DNA of 64,000 nt. Source: Adenophora triphylla var. japonica (taxonomy: Eukaryota > Streptophyta > Magnoliopsida > Asterales > Campanulaceae). The notes beneath the pieces were generated by a model. The model worked only from the letters and a program-made list of their open reading frames with translations. It was not told the origin of the DNA and made no database searches. Both the position numbers and the translations under genes were made by a program. Location of the stretch: NCBI GenBank assembly GCA_022495995.1, contig JAFEMH010001461.1:248001-312000 (forward strand). The letters are read 5' to 3'. Of the stretch, positions 11,645 through 23,001 are shown one piece after another (positions within the stretch are counted from its first letter, which is position 1; every line of letters starts with the position of its first letter).

Positions 11645-12782
11645 TATGTATTTACTTTACAATATTGATCTAAAACTAATACAGAAAATTTTGGGGAAAA
11701 TTAGTTTCCCCAAATATTATAAAAAGTCTTGTTTTTTATTTAAAAAAAAAATTGTATGCGCCCTTTTCTGTTTTTAAAACAAGACTTTTTATAATGTTAG
11801 AGAGAAACTAGTTTCCCCCAAAATCTACTCAAACTAATAATCGTAACTTTGACTCTCTAAACCTAATCTTCTTGAAATTAACAAATTTAAGTCATGAGAT
11901 TTTAAAAATTATCTTTATTTATTTTTTATTCTTTTTAATATTTTTATGTACTAGTCAATGTCATGGAGTTCTTAATAATAATTTATGTATATGAAATACG
12001 TGTAAAGGATGGGTAAGGAGGCAGATCATAATTGTCACCATGTTTTTTTCTCATTAAAAAAAAAAAAAACTCATGAAATCATGTGATGGGCATTATTATT
12101 ACCCTCCCTCAATCATGTATAAATTAATAAAATATAAAAGGTTACTATCATATAATTATTTATTTATTTATTTTTTTCTTTTTGTTCTCTTTTTCATCTG
12201 AGTACTTACATATCCTCATTCATTTGCCCTTCTTCTACTGATTAAAGTTGATTTATAAATTATAATGCTTGCCCATCATCCTTAATTGCTTTTCTCTCCA
12301 TTTTATTACTAGTATTTTTATCTTTTCCCCTAAATATTAGCTAGGCAATTATTTTATTTTTGTTGATTTATAAAAATATCAAAAAAAAAAATTAAATTTT
12401 AAAAATATTTTTGGTCGATTTCAATCGACTGCTTGAACTGTTTTTGTAAGGCAATGTGACCAATTTAGTTTTTCTTAGTCCAACCTTGATTTTAAACATT
12501 CTTTCAAAAATTAAATTGAAAATTGACTAAAACCCGGTAATCGAATTTGCAATTAGCCCTAATATGAAATAAAATAAATACTATGTCATCATCTCTAAAT
12601 GAATATCCAAATTTTATTTTAAGAGAAATTCTAAAATTGTATATTTTTTATACATTTTAATGACAAAGATGAATAAATATTCTTTTTATCAACTTTCTAA
12701 ACATTAAGTTTTACGATAATAATACGAATAGCGAATTTAAAAAAAAAAAAAACGTTTAGGGATAGTTTTTCAAAAATATATA
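11645..12782. other. AT-rich intergenic DNA
   Basis: No gene seen. An imperfect inverted pair (AAACTAGTTTCCCC-like sequence at 11698-11730 and 11770-11820) may be a remnant of a small TIR element. Confidence 0.4.
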
Positions 12783-12982
12783 CTCCCTCAATCCCACTAC
12801 ATGCTTTACACTTTTCTCATGGGGCATCACATTGCAACTACACACCTCTTAAAATGGAAGTGTTTTATTACTTTTCATACTCACAACACCTACTCCACAA
12901 ACACTTTTCCTTAATTTTCAAACACTTTTCCTTAATTTTCGTGCAAATATTTAATGTGTAGTTTATAGTGGGACGGATGGAA
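12783..12982. mobile_element. Stowaway MITE, degenerate
   Basis: Ends CTCCCTCAATCCCACTA and TAGTGGGACGGATGGAA with TA on both sides. About 200 bp. Confidence 0.8.
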
Positions 12983-13027
12983 TATTCATTTTAGGATAAA
13001 AACTTTTGAAATTGGACATGCAAAAAC

Positions 13028-13505
13028 CATATTTTCATCACTGAACTATAGCATTTTTAAAATGTTCTCACTGAACTATTTATTTTCAAAATATTTTCAC
13101 TAAACTTTTACATTTTTCAAAATGTACTCACTACGTCAACAAATTCGCTTAAAATTTAACGAAATTTAGCCACATTACCTCATATGACTAGTTTGTTAAA
13201 TACGATCTAGGATAAATGGTTTTTTGGGGGAAATTAATATGTAATATTTCTTATAAACTAAATGCTAATGACAATTTACATTTAAAAAAATTTGTAGTCT
13301 TCATTATACATGTCAACAATGTTAACATATTGGTTGAAAACATAACGAGCATTATTAACATTAAGTTAGATAACTAAATTTCTTTAGATTATTAGCAAAT
13401 ATGTTAACGAAGTGAGCACATTTTGAAATTGAGAAAGTTCGGTGATAACACTTTAAAAAATTATAGTTCAATAAAAACATTTTGAAAAAAACTAAAGTTT
13501 ATTAT
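13028..13505. repeat. Imperfect inverted repeat, MITE-like
   Basis: The left arm (ACTGAACTATAGCATTTTTAAA, TGTTCTCACTGAACTAT) and right arm (GTTCGGTGATAACACTTTAA, ATTATAGTTCAATAAAAACA) are related in inverted orientation around an AT-rich centre. It may be a decayed non-autonomous DNA element; I could not fix the ends. Confidence 0.45.
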
Positions 13506-14010
13506 TTTTGCCAATTGGATAATATTAGGGCACAAAATATGCTCCAAAAAGTTTGGTACAAAATAATTTGTCATGATTTCATTGGTGATTTTAATTAAAG
13601 TTTGGTGAATTTACTATCGATACAAACAATAAAATATTATCACTTTATTTTGTGTCCAACATTTTGTAATCATATTTTATGTCTTTCAACATTGTCCTTT
13701 AAAATTTTTTAAATTCGAACACTCGTTTAGGAGCGAGGAGTATGTGTGTTTATGGTTAATAGATGAAATATGTGAAAAAGGATTACAGGAAGAGGATGAT
13801 GATTTCAACAAAGATCCAGTCAAAAGAAAGGGTGCGTAATCATTTCTTCATATTCCAATTCATAGATTTTTGCTCTGAGTTTGTCAGCTCTCATTTGCAT
13901 GCGGGCTTTTCCCACCACCCCTCCCTCCCTCCCTTTTTCCTTTATTTCCTTTTTCGTCCTACAAAGCAAGCTAGAAAGTCCAGGCTAAAATTGTCATTTA
14001 ATGTACTAGA
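13506..14010. other. AT-rich intergenic DNA
   Basis: No gene supported. The open frame near 13763-14077 has low-complexity codons and runs into the next repeat. Confidence 0.4.
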
Positions 14011-14126
14011 TTTTTTATTTTTTTTTTCCACTACTCACACACACACACATGGACGTACAGAAGCGCTTAGGAGATAAATCCTAGGGAGAGAAAGTCTTCC
14101 CTCTAACTTTTGGGGGAATCGAACCA
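14011..14126 (-). mobile_element. SINE-like fragment with poly(A) tail
   Basis: On the - strand it starts GGTTCGATTCCCCCAAAAG, which fits a pol III B box (GGTTCGANNCC), followed by TTAGAGGGAAG..TTTCTCTCCCTAGGA, a GT run and an A-rich tail. A related copy lies at 59202-59306. No A box is visible, so it looks 5'-truncated. Confidence 0.5.
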
Positions 14127-14150
14127 TTCATATATTAAATCTAATTAATT

Positions 14151-15408
14151 AGGCTCCATTTATTTGAGGGAAAATGTTTTTCGAAAAACGTTTTCTCCAT
14201 TTTTCTTTCGGTGTTTGGTAAGCACCGAAAAATGGATAAAATATTTTTCAAAAAATATTTTCGCCACTTTTCTAAATAAAATGATTTACAAATTTTTCTT
14301 AAATAAAACATTTTTCGTAAAATGGTAACACCATTACACACACCTAACTTTTCATACACCCCCACGTTACATACCACACATCAACCACCCCTACCCCATC
14401 CCCTTATAAAAAAATTATTTATATTAAAATTAGATTTTACAATTCTCCCTTCCCCCTCACCACTACCCCAACCCCAACCCCACTAACCACCACCCCCTGA
14501 CCCCCACCCTACCCCCCACCCCACTCCACTCACCACCACCACCCCCTGCCCCACCCCCGTCGGGTAAAAAAAAATAATCATTTTAAATTTATTTTTAACA
14601 ACTCCCCACTACACTCACCATCACAACGCCCTGCCCCCACCCCACCCCACCCCCACCCACTGGTCGGGTCCAAAAAAATTTAATCATTTTAAATTTATTT
14701 TAAACAACTCCCCACCCCCCCCCCCCACACACACCCCCGTCCGGGTAAAAAAAAATCATTTTAAATTTATTTTTAACAACTCCCCACTCCCACCACCAAC
14801 TCAAGGTTATTATATTTTAACAACTCTCCCACTTACAAGCAATTTTTTTTATTTATATTAAAATTATTTTTTAACAACCCTCATTACCCCCATCAACCCA
14901 CCCACCAACCACCAACCCACCTCCCACGGTTAAACTTGTTTTTACTTATAATTAAATAATTTATTTTTTAACAACTCCCCCACCCCACCCCCCTCCCTAC
15001 TCTCGGCCACCCACCCTACCCCCCCCCCCACTCTCGGCTACCCAACCTACCCCACACCTACCATATCACCGCCCTAGCCTACCATTATCTTACCATTTAT
15101 ATTTTCCCACCACCCTATCCTACCCCTACCCCTACCCTACCCTACCACACACCCACCCACCTCACCCCTACTAATTCTCACCTCCTACCCTACCACCCCA
15201 CATCCATCACCCTACCTTACCCTATCTTTTTTAAATTATCTCAAATTATGTTTTTATCGAAAAATATTTTCATTAAACAGATGAAAATATTTTTCGAAAA
15301 ATATTTTCCTTATAAAACAGTCGAAAACATGTTTATCTCATTTTTCGAAAACACATTTTATATGAAATCATTTTTCGGAATTCGTTTTACGCGAAACAAT
15401 CGAAGCCT
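14151..15408. mobile_element. TIR element with C-rich core
   Basis: Ends AGGCTCCATTTATTTGAGGG and, inverted, AGGCTTCGATTGTTTCGCG, with GAAAATGTTTTTCG/CGAAAAATATTTTC palindromes inside. The core, about 14440-15230, is pyrimidine-rich (CCCCACCACCC-like) broken by ATTTTAAATTTATTTTTAACAA blocks. A related element with the opposite strand bias lies at 48273-49012. It is non-coding, probably a hAT-like or unclassified non-autonomous element. Confidence 0.6.
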
Positions 15409-16430
15409 TAGTTAAACAAAATCTTGGGAACAATGTATTTTTTTCCATAAGATATAGAAAAACGTGTTTTTAAACCATGGTTGAACTATGGCTGAACCGG
15501 ATCGGTGATATTTTTGTAAATAAGTGACACTTTTAAAAACGTGCGCGATGACATTTTTGTAAATACAAGAGGTTATCAATTGAAGCTGACAGTCGTTAAC
15601 TCTGTTGATGGCACAGCTAACATTTTTTTCATATGTGTGTTGACACTCTTGAACACATGTGACGACACTCATCAAAACACATGCTCTAGCACTTAATAAT
15701 AAAATTTACAAAAATTACAAAAACACATGTGCGGGCATTCTTTCGATTTGATATATTGTGCCTTTCGTGATTCATCTGAGTCAAAAGTTATGAAAATTTT
15801 AGCGCACGTACTCAATAACACAATCACTTTCACTAGTAAAAATACATAGACCGACACTCATTGTAACTAACGCCGGTTGTATCATTTAAATGTTAGTGTT
15901 CTTTAGTGTCAGGTACATGCACTAGCCATTCTTGTTACTAAAAACTCTTTACAACTAACACTGCTCATACCAGTTTAATGTCAGCAGTATTGTTTTTTAT
16001 TAACATGTACATGTGCTGGTACTCTTTGTAATCGACATTGATTGACAGTGCATCCGAAGTTTCAGTTATTTACAAAAATGTCATCATATTTTTTAAAAAA
16101 TAAAAAAAGTGCCAGTTTTTTATAAGACGCACTCAATTAGTTAATCCTTCCTGTCTATCAAAATTACTTTATGTTAAGAAGTCTAGTGTCAAATATTTAT
16201 ATTATGATCAACTTAGTTAAATCAAATTATAATACTATAATACTCTCTTTACCACAACAAAAAAAAAAAAAAAGAAGAATAAGTTACTTTTTACGTAATG
16301 TTTAATTCGGAGTAAAGTTTGTTAACACAGTTATTTTAAATTGTTAGATATCTGCTTTAATTTTTACTCCCCAAAAAAAGTATTCTATAGTAGTATTTTA
16401 CAATACCAAAAATAGAGGTCTCCTTAAAAA
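15409..16430. other. Intergenic DNA with possible CACTA-type fragment
   Basis: No gene seen. CACTAGTAAAAATACATAG at 15832 resembles a CACTA terminal repeat, and the following 200 bp hold GACACT/AGTGTC motifs and GTACATG..CACTAG repeats, but I found no matching right end. Confidence 0.35.
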
Positions 16431-16432
16431 AA

Positions 16433-17292
16433 AAGAGCCGGTCTCCTGTGAGAACATGGGATCCGTCTCATGCATGAGATGGGTCGATCCATGACCCATG
16501 GGGCATGACCCGCCACGTCTTGGCCTTTATAGGCCAATTTTTTTATTTTTTATTTTTTTAAATTTTTTTTTTTTTATATTATTTTTTTCAGAGCAAAAGT
16601 AATAGTTACCATCTCTTAATGTAATTACTGTATACATATAAAGTAACATTGGTCATAGGTAAACGTAATACTTGTTTTAAAAAAAATAAAAGCTCGTTTT
16701 TACCCATTTTTTTCAAATGTAATACAAACTATATGTATTATTTTTGAAATGTAATAACTTATGTATATGAATGTAATAGTTTATACAAGTAAATGTACCA
16801 CTTTGATAGATGAAATTGTAACATATTTCTATAGATAATGTAATACTTTTACATGAAAACATATAGATACCTATACATATGTGTTACAATTATGTACAAA
16901 TACTATTATATATAAATAACACGTTTGTTACATTTTAGTTATAATAAGTATTACTTTTGCCAAACGAAGAAAACATAAAAGGAAAAAATATTATTACTTT
17001 TACGTATATATGTATTACTTTAATGTATACAAACTATTACTTTAATGTATACAAACTATTACTTTAATGTATACAAACTATTAATTTATGTTGGGTGAAG
17101 GATTGGGCCAAGAATGCGGCTGATTCCGGCAGGCGGCCGGTGATTCCAGCAGGCGAGCCTATCATGCAAAGCTTGGGCGGAGGCGTGGGTTGGCTTTGTT
17201 GGGCGGGTGATGGGTATGGAGCCACCCGTCTCATGGATGAGGCACGCTGTTTCACCCAAGTTTTTGTCAAAAAAAAAAAAAAAAAAAAAAAA
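16433..17292 (+). repeat. Unclassified repeat ending in poly(A)
   Basis: It starts with GAGCCGGTCTCCTGTGAGAA and GATCCGTCTCATGCATGAGAT, ends GAGCCACCCGTCTCATGGATG..GTTTTTGTC plus a run of more than 20 A, and is filled with AATGTAATACTT-type motifs. Three tandem copies of a 22-bp unit (ACTTTAATGTATACAAACTA plus TT) lie at about 17020-17090. The terminal A run suggests a retroposon. Confidence 0.45.
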
Positions 17293-17773
17293 GGCGGGAG
17301 TATCTATTTTCTCCCCAAAGAAATTCTTTTTTCTGATATGGTTCTCGATATGTTTGGGCCAAAAAGGAACTGCTGTAGAAAACTAATTTAAATAGAGGCC
17401 CAACATAACCCCATTGGACATCAAACTATTAGGTCGTTTCGGAAAAGAAAGCCCATTGGGTTTGCCAGGAGTAGAATAGAAGGAAGTAAATGGGGAATTT
17501 GACCCGAAAATTTCTTTTTGATCGGGACAAACCGCTTCCCATCCCATCAGTTACGGATTAAAACGAAATAATCAAAAATGTCTTTATGTAATAAAATATA
17601 ATATTACATATAGTATTATTATATTCACGTATGTAAATATAATATTGCATTTATAATACAACATGGTTGAAGAACTTCTCAAACATTCTCAAACAATTAA
17701 GATACTTTTTTATAACTTTTCGGTAACTCTCCCAACCAAGTATATAAATCTTTGGAACCAAAACAATTACTAG
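17293..17773. other. Intergenic DNA left of the gypsy element
   Basis: No gene seen. It ends in ACTAG (17769-17773), the left target duplication of the next element. Confidence 0.6.
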
Positions 17774-18529
17774 TGAACGGTATAAACCGAGCTACGAACA
17801 TGGGCTTGCCCGAACTTGGACCCAACTATATTGGGCAGTGGATATTGTCTAATTATGAAGTATTAGGGCCGAGTAAGATCTTCCTCGTATGCCGAGGAAC
17901 ATTTATCTCGGCCTTATATCATCATTCTTGGGCCGTCATGTCGGAATTACCGAGGAGAGAAAAGTTATTTGCTCGGCATATATCCAAATGACGAGGAAAG
18001 AAAATCATTTTCCCCGGCATATCTCCGTGTCGGCCATTTACCAAATGACGAGGAAGCAAAATCATTTTCCTCGGCCTATTTGCCAAAGGCCGAGGAAAAT
18101 CATTTGCCTTCCTCGGCGTTACGGTTACTTGATTACAATCTTTATTCAACAAGGATTATACAGCCATGATCCAATCAGGATTATACTTATCAACATCAAT
18201 TCAAGTCAAACAATGACTCCTTAACAGATATAATTCTAGTAGAATTATATCTTATCTCTTTACAAGTTCATTCCAACATGGATTCTATCTATCCATCCCT
18301 ATAAATACAAGCCCTACTACTCATTATTCTACGTTACTTTTTACATTGGAGAAACTCTGTCAATTTGATTTCTCTAATATCAACCGTGGAACTTACTCTC
18401 ACGCCGGAGGGCCTTTGGCCGGATCCGCCCCGGCTTAGTTTACGTGTTTTCTCTTATTTTTCGAGCCTTGCAATCGCCGGAGCATTCAACGCTTGGATTT
18501 GGGCCGTTTTGACGATTTTGGCATCATCA
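17774..18529 (+). repeat. 5' LTR of the outer gypsy element
   Basis: 756 bp, TGAACGG..CATCATCA. It contains alternating CCGAGG/CCTCGG motifs around 17885-18115 that can pair as hairpins, a TATA box TATAAATA at 18300-18307 and the CTCACGCCGGAGGGCCT block near the end. Confidence 0.93.
18300..18307 (+). promoter_or_regulatory. TATA box of the outer 5' LTR
   Basis: TATAAATA; the same motif is at 43312-43319 in the 3' LTR and, diverged, near 10259 in the related LTR. Transcription should start about 30 bp downstream. Confidence 0.65.
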
Positions 18530-18531
18530 AT

Positions 18532-18553
18532 TGGTTCCATTGCCGGAAATCGA
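18532..18553 (+). other. Primer-binding site, tRNA-Asp-like
   Basis: Two bases after the LTR, TGGTTCCATTGCCGGAAATC plus GA resembles the complement of the plant tRNA-Asp 3' end (TGGCGCCGTTGCCGGGGATC plus GA) with five mismatches in 22, most at CpG or GG positions. The tRNA sequence is from memory of the family. Confidence 0.55.
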
Positions 18554-18895
18554 TTCAAACACCCATTGTTTGGCTGGAAAACGCCGCTTAAAGCCAATTT
18601 TCTTGCCGAATTTGTTCTTTCTTGGAACGGAATTTTTGGATCGGTAAAAATGCATTCTTGAAGCCACCGGAATCATCAAGTTCAAAATTTTAATTTGCCC
18701 TGGGATTCCAGGATTAAAGGCGATTTTAGCATTAAATTCGATCCCAATTTTGGCTTGGATTTTGTGTCTTTGGAAAAATCACAATTGGTGTTTGTTTTTG
18801 GTTAAAATTTGCCCTAATTTTAGCCATAAATTCGGTTACAGTGAAATTGTGATTTTTGGAAAATTTTGCATTTAATAATCTGTTTGTGATTCATA

Positions 18896-20560
18896 ATGGA
18901 CGGACAATTCACAAGTGTTACAGCTGAGGATCCCACCCAAGTGAATGGGGGAAACACTAGAACCGAGGAGCCACTGCCTCCTCCTCCTCCTCTACCTCGG
19001 GCCCGATGCCATTCCTCCCCTTGCCATGACTCTTCGTTCCACGGGTCGCAAATGCCGAGGAGAGGGCAATGACCTTCCTCGTCCTACTCGTGCTCGTGGG
19101 AAGCAAGCGGGAAGGAAGAAAACAAAGAATGCCGACGCCGGTCAAGCAGAGGATCTCGGCCGTTGACCGACGCTCTTTGTTACCTGAAAACAAAATGGAG
19201 ACTTTGCAAAGGATGTATGAAACACAAGTTGCTCTTTTGCAAATGGACCCAGATCATTCCATGGCTCCATTCATTGTACCATCAATGGGCCCACCTTTGA
19301 GAAAGGAACAGGGGAGAGCATCGTGCTCCTCCCCGAAGGCTATTTGAACTACCGATGCCGGTTCCTGTGGATTCTCCTCGTCCTCGGCATACCGGTAAGC
19401 ATAAGGATCCTGTGGTCGACACGAGAAGCCAAATAACTCCTAGGGAAGAGGAAGTGAACTCCAAGGACCTAAGGACATGACTCGGCTTGAATAGGCGCCT
19501 ATCCCTGCTCGTCTCATCATGACACCTAGGCGTCCAACGTCTCCTCGAGCTCGTCGACCAGATTCTCCTCGTCCTCGTCGTTCGCATTCTCATCGTCCTC
19601 GTCGGCCAGGACTCTCCTCGTCCTCGGCATCGAGAATTTGCTAGGCCAAGGACCCCGAGCCCTACAGATGATACTTGGCGCCTGAGACCTGGAACCAAGA
19701 CGTGATAAGGCCCCCTCCAACGTGATGGCCACCGACATGAAGAGGAGCATAGTAGGGTGAATGACCGCCCCAAAGAAAAGTCAGTCAGAAGCTCCCAACG
19801 AAGCACTCGCTCAAGCAGTGAGAAGGAAATAGAAACAAAGCAATGGGAGTTGTTGAAGCAAAGGCTGGATGATATGGAGAGGGGAAAGAAATATAATGAC
19901 GACGATTACGATTGGGCCACCCGTCCGTTTTCCTTGAGGATAACTGCTGCACCTCCCATCCTAACCTCAAGCTCCCAAATTTCGAGAAATACAACGGAAC
20001 CACCGACGCCAAGGACCATGTGCAAAGTTTCGAACAAACCATGAATCTCCTCACCGCTGATGACTTGCTCTGAAAGCTTTCGCGAGCACCTTCTCCCGAA
20101 CTGACTTTAACCTGGTTCCGTGAGCTCAAGAAAGGTTGCATCGATTCTTTGGAGGGGCATGAGGAGAATGTTCTTAGATCATTTCTCCACGGGTGGGAAG
20201 AGGAAGATGAGATTAACCGACTTGGCCAACATTGAGCAAGTGGGAAGGGAGAGACCACCCTCGCCTACTACAATAGGTTAGAAAAATGGCGGACCAAGTT
20301 GAAGAAAGCCTCACCGATAGGGAGGTCATAGTTTGCTTCAACTCGGGGTTAAAATCGGCCCCCTCATTTATGAACTCTCGGCCAGTGGAACCTAGTTCCA
20401 AGGCCGAATTGTACAAAGTGGCTTATGCCATTTCCATGGTCGAAGACAAGACAAAGAAAAGGGGAGGCGACAAGACGGAACCTGAAGCAACTAACCCCGA
20501 CGGAATGACAACGGGAACGGCAAGGGTTCCAAAGGAAAGAATAAAACCGTAAGCACCGAG
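18896..20560 (+). pseudogene. gag of the outer gypsy element, frameshifted
   Basis: Starts with ATG at 18896 (MDGQFTSVTAEDPTQV), followed by Pro-rich and Arg-rich low-complexity sequence with a purine/pyrimidine bias (many CCTCGTCCTCG blocks). The retrotransposon gag domain (PF03732-like) is readable at about 19970-20450 in changing frames: KFEKYNGTTDAKDHVQSFEQ, then TWFRELKKGCIDS, LRSFLHGWEEEDE and GRERPPSPTTIG/TTLAYYNRLEKWRTKLK. Frame changes occur near 20069, 20228 and elsewhere. Gag builds the virus-like particle; this copy cannot. Confidence 0.75.
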
Positions 20561-20569
20561 AAGCCGGAG

Positions 20570-21530
20570 TTCACCCCTCTTACAAAGCCCATCTCCGAAA
20601 TCATGCGGCTAGTAAACCTTCCTCCACCTCGTCCGCCGACCGATCACCCAAAATATCCCCGCAACAAGAACAAATACATGATTTTCACAAGGACAATGGG
20701 CACACCACCGATGGTTCTTGGGCCCTTAAGAAGATAATCCAACAATGGGTTGACGAGGGAAAGTTAGACCGTTATGTCATGAAGAAAGATGGCAAGCGAA
20801 GCGGAAGCAAAGAGGAGAGTGAAGATGACTCCAAGAGTGAGGATGAAGATCGAAGGCCTCCTAGGGCTAAACTACATGTGATCCGTGAAGAGGTGACCTC
20901 CACCGAAAGCTAAGGGACCGGATCCACGAGCTAAGCAAAGTATACCATGTCCCTGCTTGGATCCATAAAGCGAAGAAATCATTAGTTTTTCTCCGAATGA
21001 GTTGGCGGGAAGTCGAGCGGCTCGTGAGCGGCCATTGGTCATCAAGGGTCGAATTGACAATGTTGAATCCGAAAGACTTCTTGTTGACACGGGGGCCTCC
21101 CGTGACATCCTGTACTATTCGGCCTTCCAACAAATGGGGTTGAAAGACACCGCTAGAGCCATATCATGGAAGGCTTGAAGGATTCACCAACCATAAGGTT
21201 GGAGCAAAGGGAACCGTAGAACTAGAACTTCGAAGTCGGCGATCATCCCTTCCGAGCCAAAGCTACCGTCACTTTTATAGTCATGGACTTGACTAGTGAC
21301 TATCATGCGATTATAGGCATTCCAAGTCAAGCCAAACTTGGGATGGTGGCCTCCCTTCCTCACCAACGAGTTAAATTTCCCACTCGTGCTGGCATTGGAT
21401 GCGTGAGGGCAACCCCCAAAGATTTCTTGGAACATGTTGTCAAGAGCCGGGAAAAGTCAAAAAGCGTGGAGATAGATACGCCAGGAGAACATCAAGATCA
21501 CCAAATCACTGAAGACCACAGAAACTAGCT
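20570..21530 (+). pseudogene. Aspartic protease region of the outer gypsy element
   Basis: The active-site motif DTGAS is encoded at 21086-21100 in the context RLLVDTGASRDILYYSAF, followed by the flap/second half (TVTFIVMDLTSDYHAIIGIP at about 21265-21325). Frame shifts occur near 20910, 21170 and 21240. It cuts the Gag-Pol polyprotein in intact relatives. Confidence 0.75.
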
Positions 21531-21535
21531 CTAGG

Positions 21536-22996
21536 ATGAACTATATCCGTGAAGTATGGGAAAGTGAGGAAGAGGAACCTATGGTCCTAGAAATTGTGGA
21601 TGACCAAGGCGTAACTCTACCCACACTGGAAGAAGAGCCTATGGTCCTAGAAACTGCGGATGACCAAGGCATAGTTCTACCCATCTCCGAGGAAGACCCC
21701 ATTCTCGTCAATGACCGTAACTCGGGGGCCAACCATGACTCGAGGAAGAACGATCTTCCGGACATCGATAAACTTATGGAGGAAGAAGGCCTCAATGTAA
21801 ACGACAATGAAGGGAGGAGAATCGTAGAGATCATCATCGAATCCCTAGAATTTCGAGACGGACCAGAAATGAAGCCCGTAGATGAGCTAGAAGAGGTAGT
21901 CATTAATCCCGACTATCCTGAACAAAAAATCAAGCTAGGAGGCCGGCTATCACAGGAAGAGAAAGAAAGAAGCATATCCCTCTTGAAAAACAGTCTCGAC
22001 GTCTTTGCTTGGAGAGTCGAAGACATGAGGGGGATCAATGAAGAAGTAGCCCTCCACCGCTTAGAAGTTGATCCTTTAGCGAAGACCATCTCCCAGACAA
22101 GGAGAAATTTTGCAAGGGACAAGGAGGAAGCTATAAAAGAAGAGGTGCGTAAATTACTCGGCGGAATAATTCGCGAAGTCAAATACCCCGTTTGGTTGGC
22201 TAATGTCGTTATGGTGAAGAAGCAAAATGGGAAATGGCGTATGTGCATAGACTTTCTTGATCTAAACAAAGCAGCCCCAAGGACGGCTATCCTCTCCCAG
22301 AATCGACAAGTTGGTTGACTCCATTTCGGACACCAAACTCTCGGCTTCTTAGATGCCTACTCGGGCTATCATCGAGATAAAAATGGCGAAAGAGGACATC
22401 GAGAAGACCGCCTTTCAAACACACGTGGGGAATTTACGCTACATCATGATGCCTTTTGGGCTCAAGAATGCTGGTGCCACTTACCAACGGATGGTAAATC
22501 AAGTTTTTGCAAGTCAGATAGGTAGAAACATGGAGGCTTATATTGATGACATGGTCATAAAGACCAAGGAAGGTAGCCACGTTCCTGACCTAGAAGAGAC
22601 CATTCACAACCTCCGAGCAAACAACATGAAGCTGAATCCAAGCAAGTGCGTGTTCGGAGTTCTCGAGAAATTCACTGGGCTTCATGGTTTCCCAAAGGGG
22701 GATTGAAGCAAACCCAGAAAAGATCAAGGCGCTCGTTGACATGAAGGAACCTACCACCATCAAGGAGGTCCAAAGACTTAATGGAAGAATTGCAGCCCTT
22801 GGAAGATTCATCGCCAAATCCGCCGAAAAGTCACTGCCTTTCTTCAAGGTATTGAAGGGTACCAAGAGCTTCTCCTGGACTCCTGAATGCTCGGAAGCAT
22901 TCCTCCGGTTGAAGGAGTACTTGAGTTCCCCTCCCTTGCTTAGCAGTCCGACTACCGGTGAGATGCTATACGTCTTCCTAGCTGCCACTGATCATG
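21536..22996 (+). pseudogene. Reverse transcriptase of the outer gypsy element, cut by the inner insertion
   Basis: The frame at 21536-22318 holds a repeated acidic linker (two copies of EEEPMVLE..DDQG) and the start of RT (RNFARDKEEAIKEEVRKLL, then GKWRMCIDFLDLNKA). After a shift near 22290 the palm continues (22353-22706: FQTHVGNLRYIMMPFGLKNA, active-site YIDD at 22539-22550), then another shift near 22680 and the RT thumb/RNase H connection (22684-22996). The coding sequence stops at 23001 exactly where the inner LTR begins and resumes at 35952. Confidence 0.85.
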
Positions 22997-23001
22997 CTGT
23001 C
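22997..23001. other. Target duplication CTGTC, left
   Basis: The 5 bases before the inner left LTR; repeated at 35947-35951 directly after the right LTR. Confidence 0.95.

Noticed and set aside
13763..14077. 104-codon open frame
   Set aside because: Low-complexity, ends in the SINE-like repeat; no family resemblance.
15832..16045. A complete CACTA-type MITE beginning CACTAGTAAAAA
   Set aside because: No matching inverted right end or 3-bp duplication could be found; kept only as a note in the intergenic entry.
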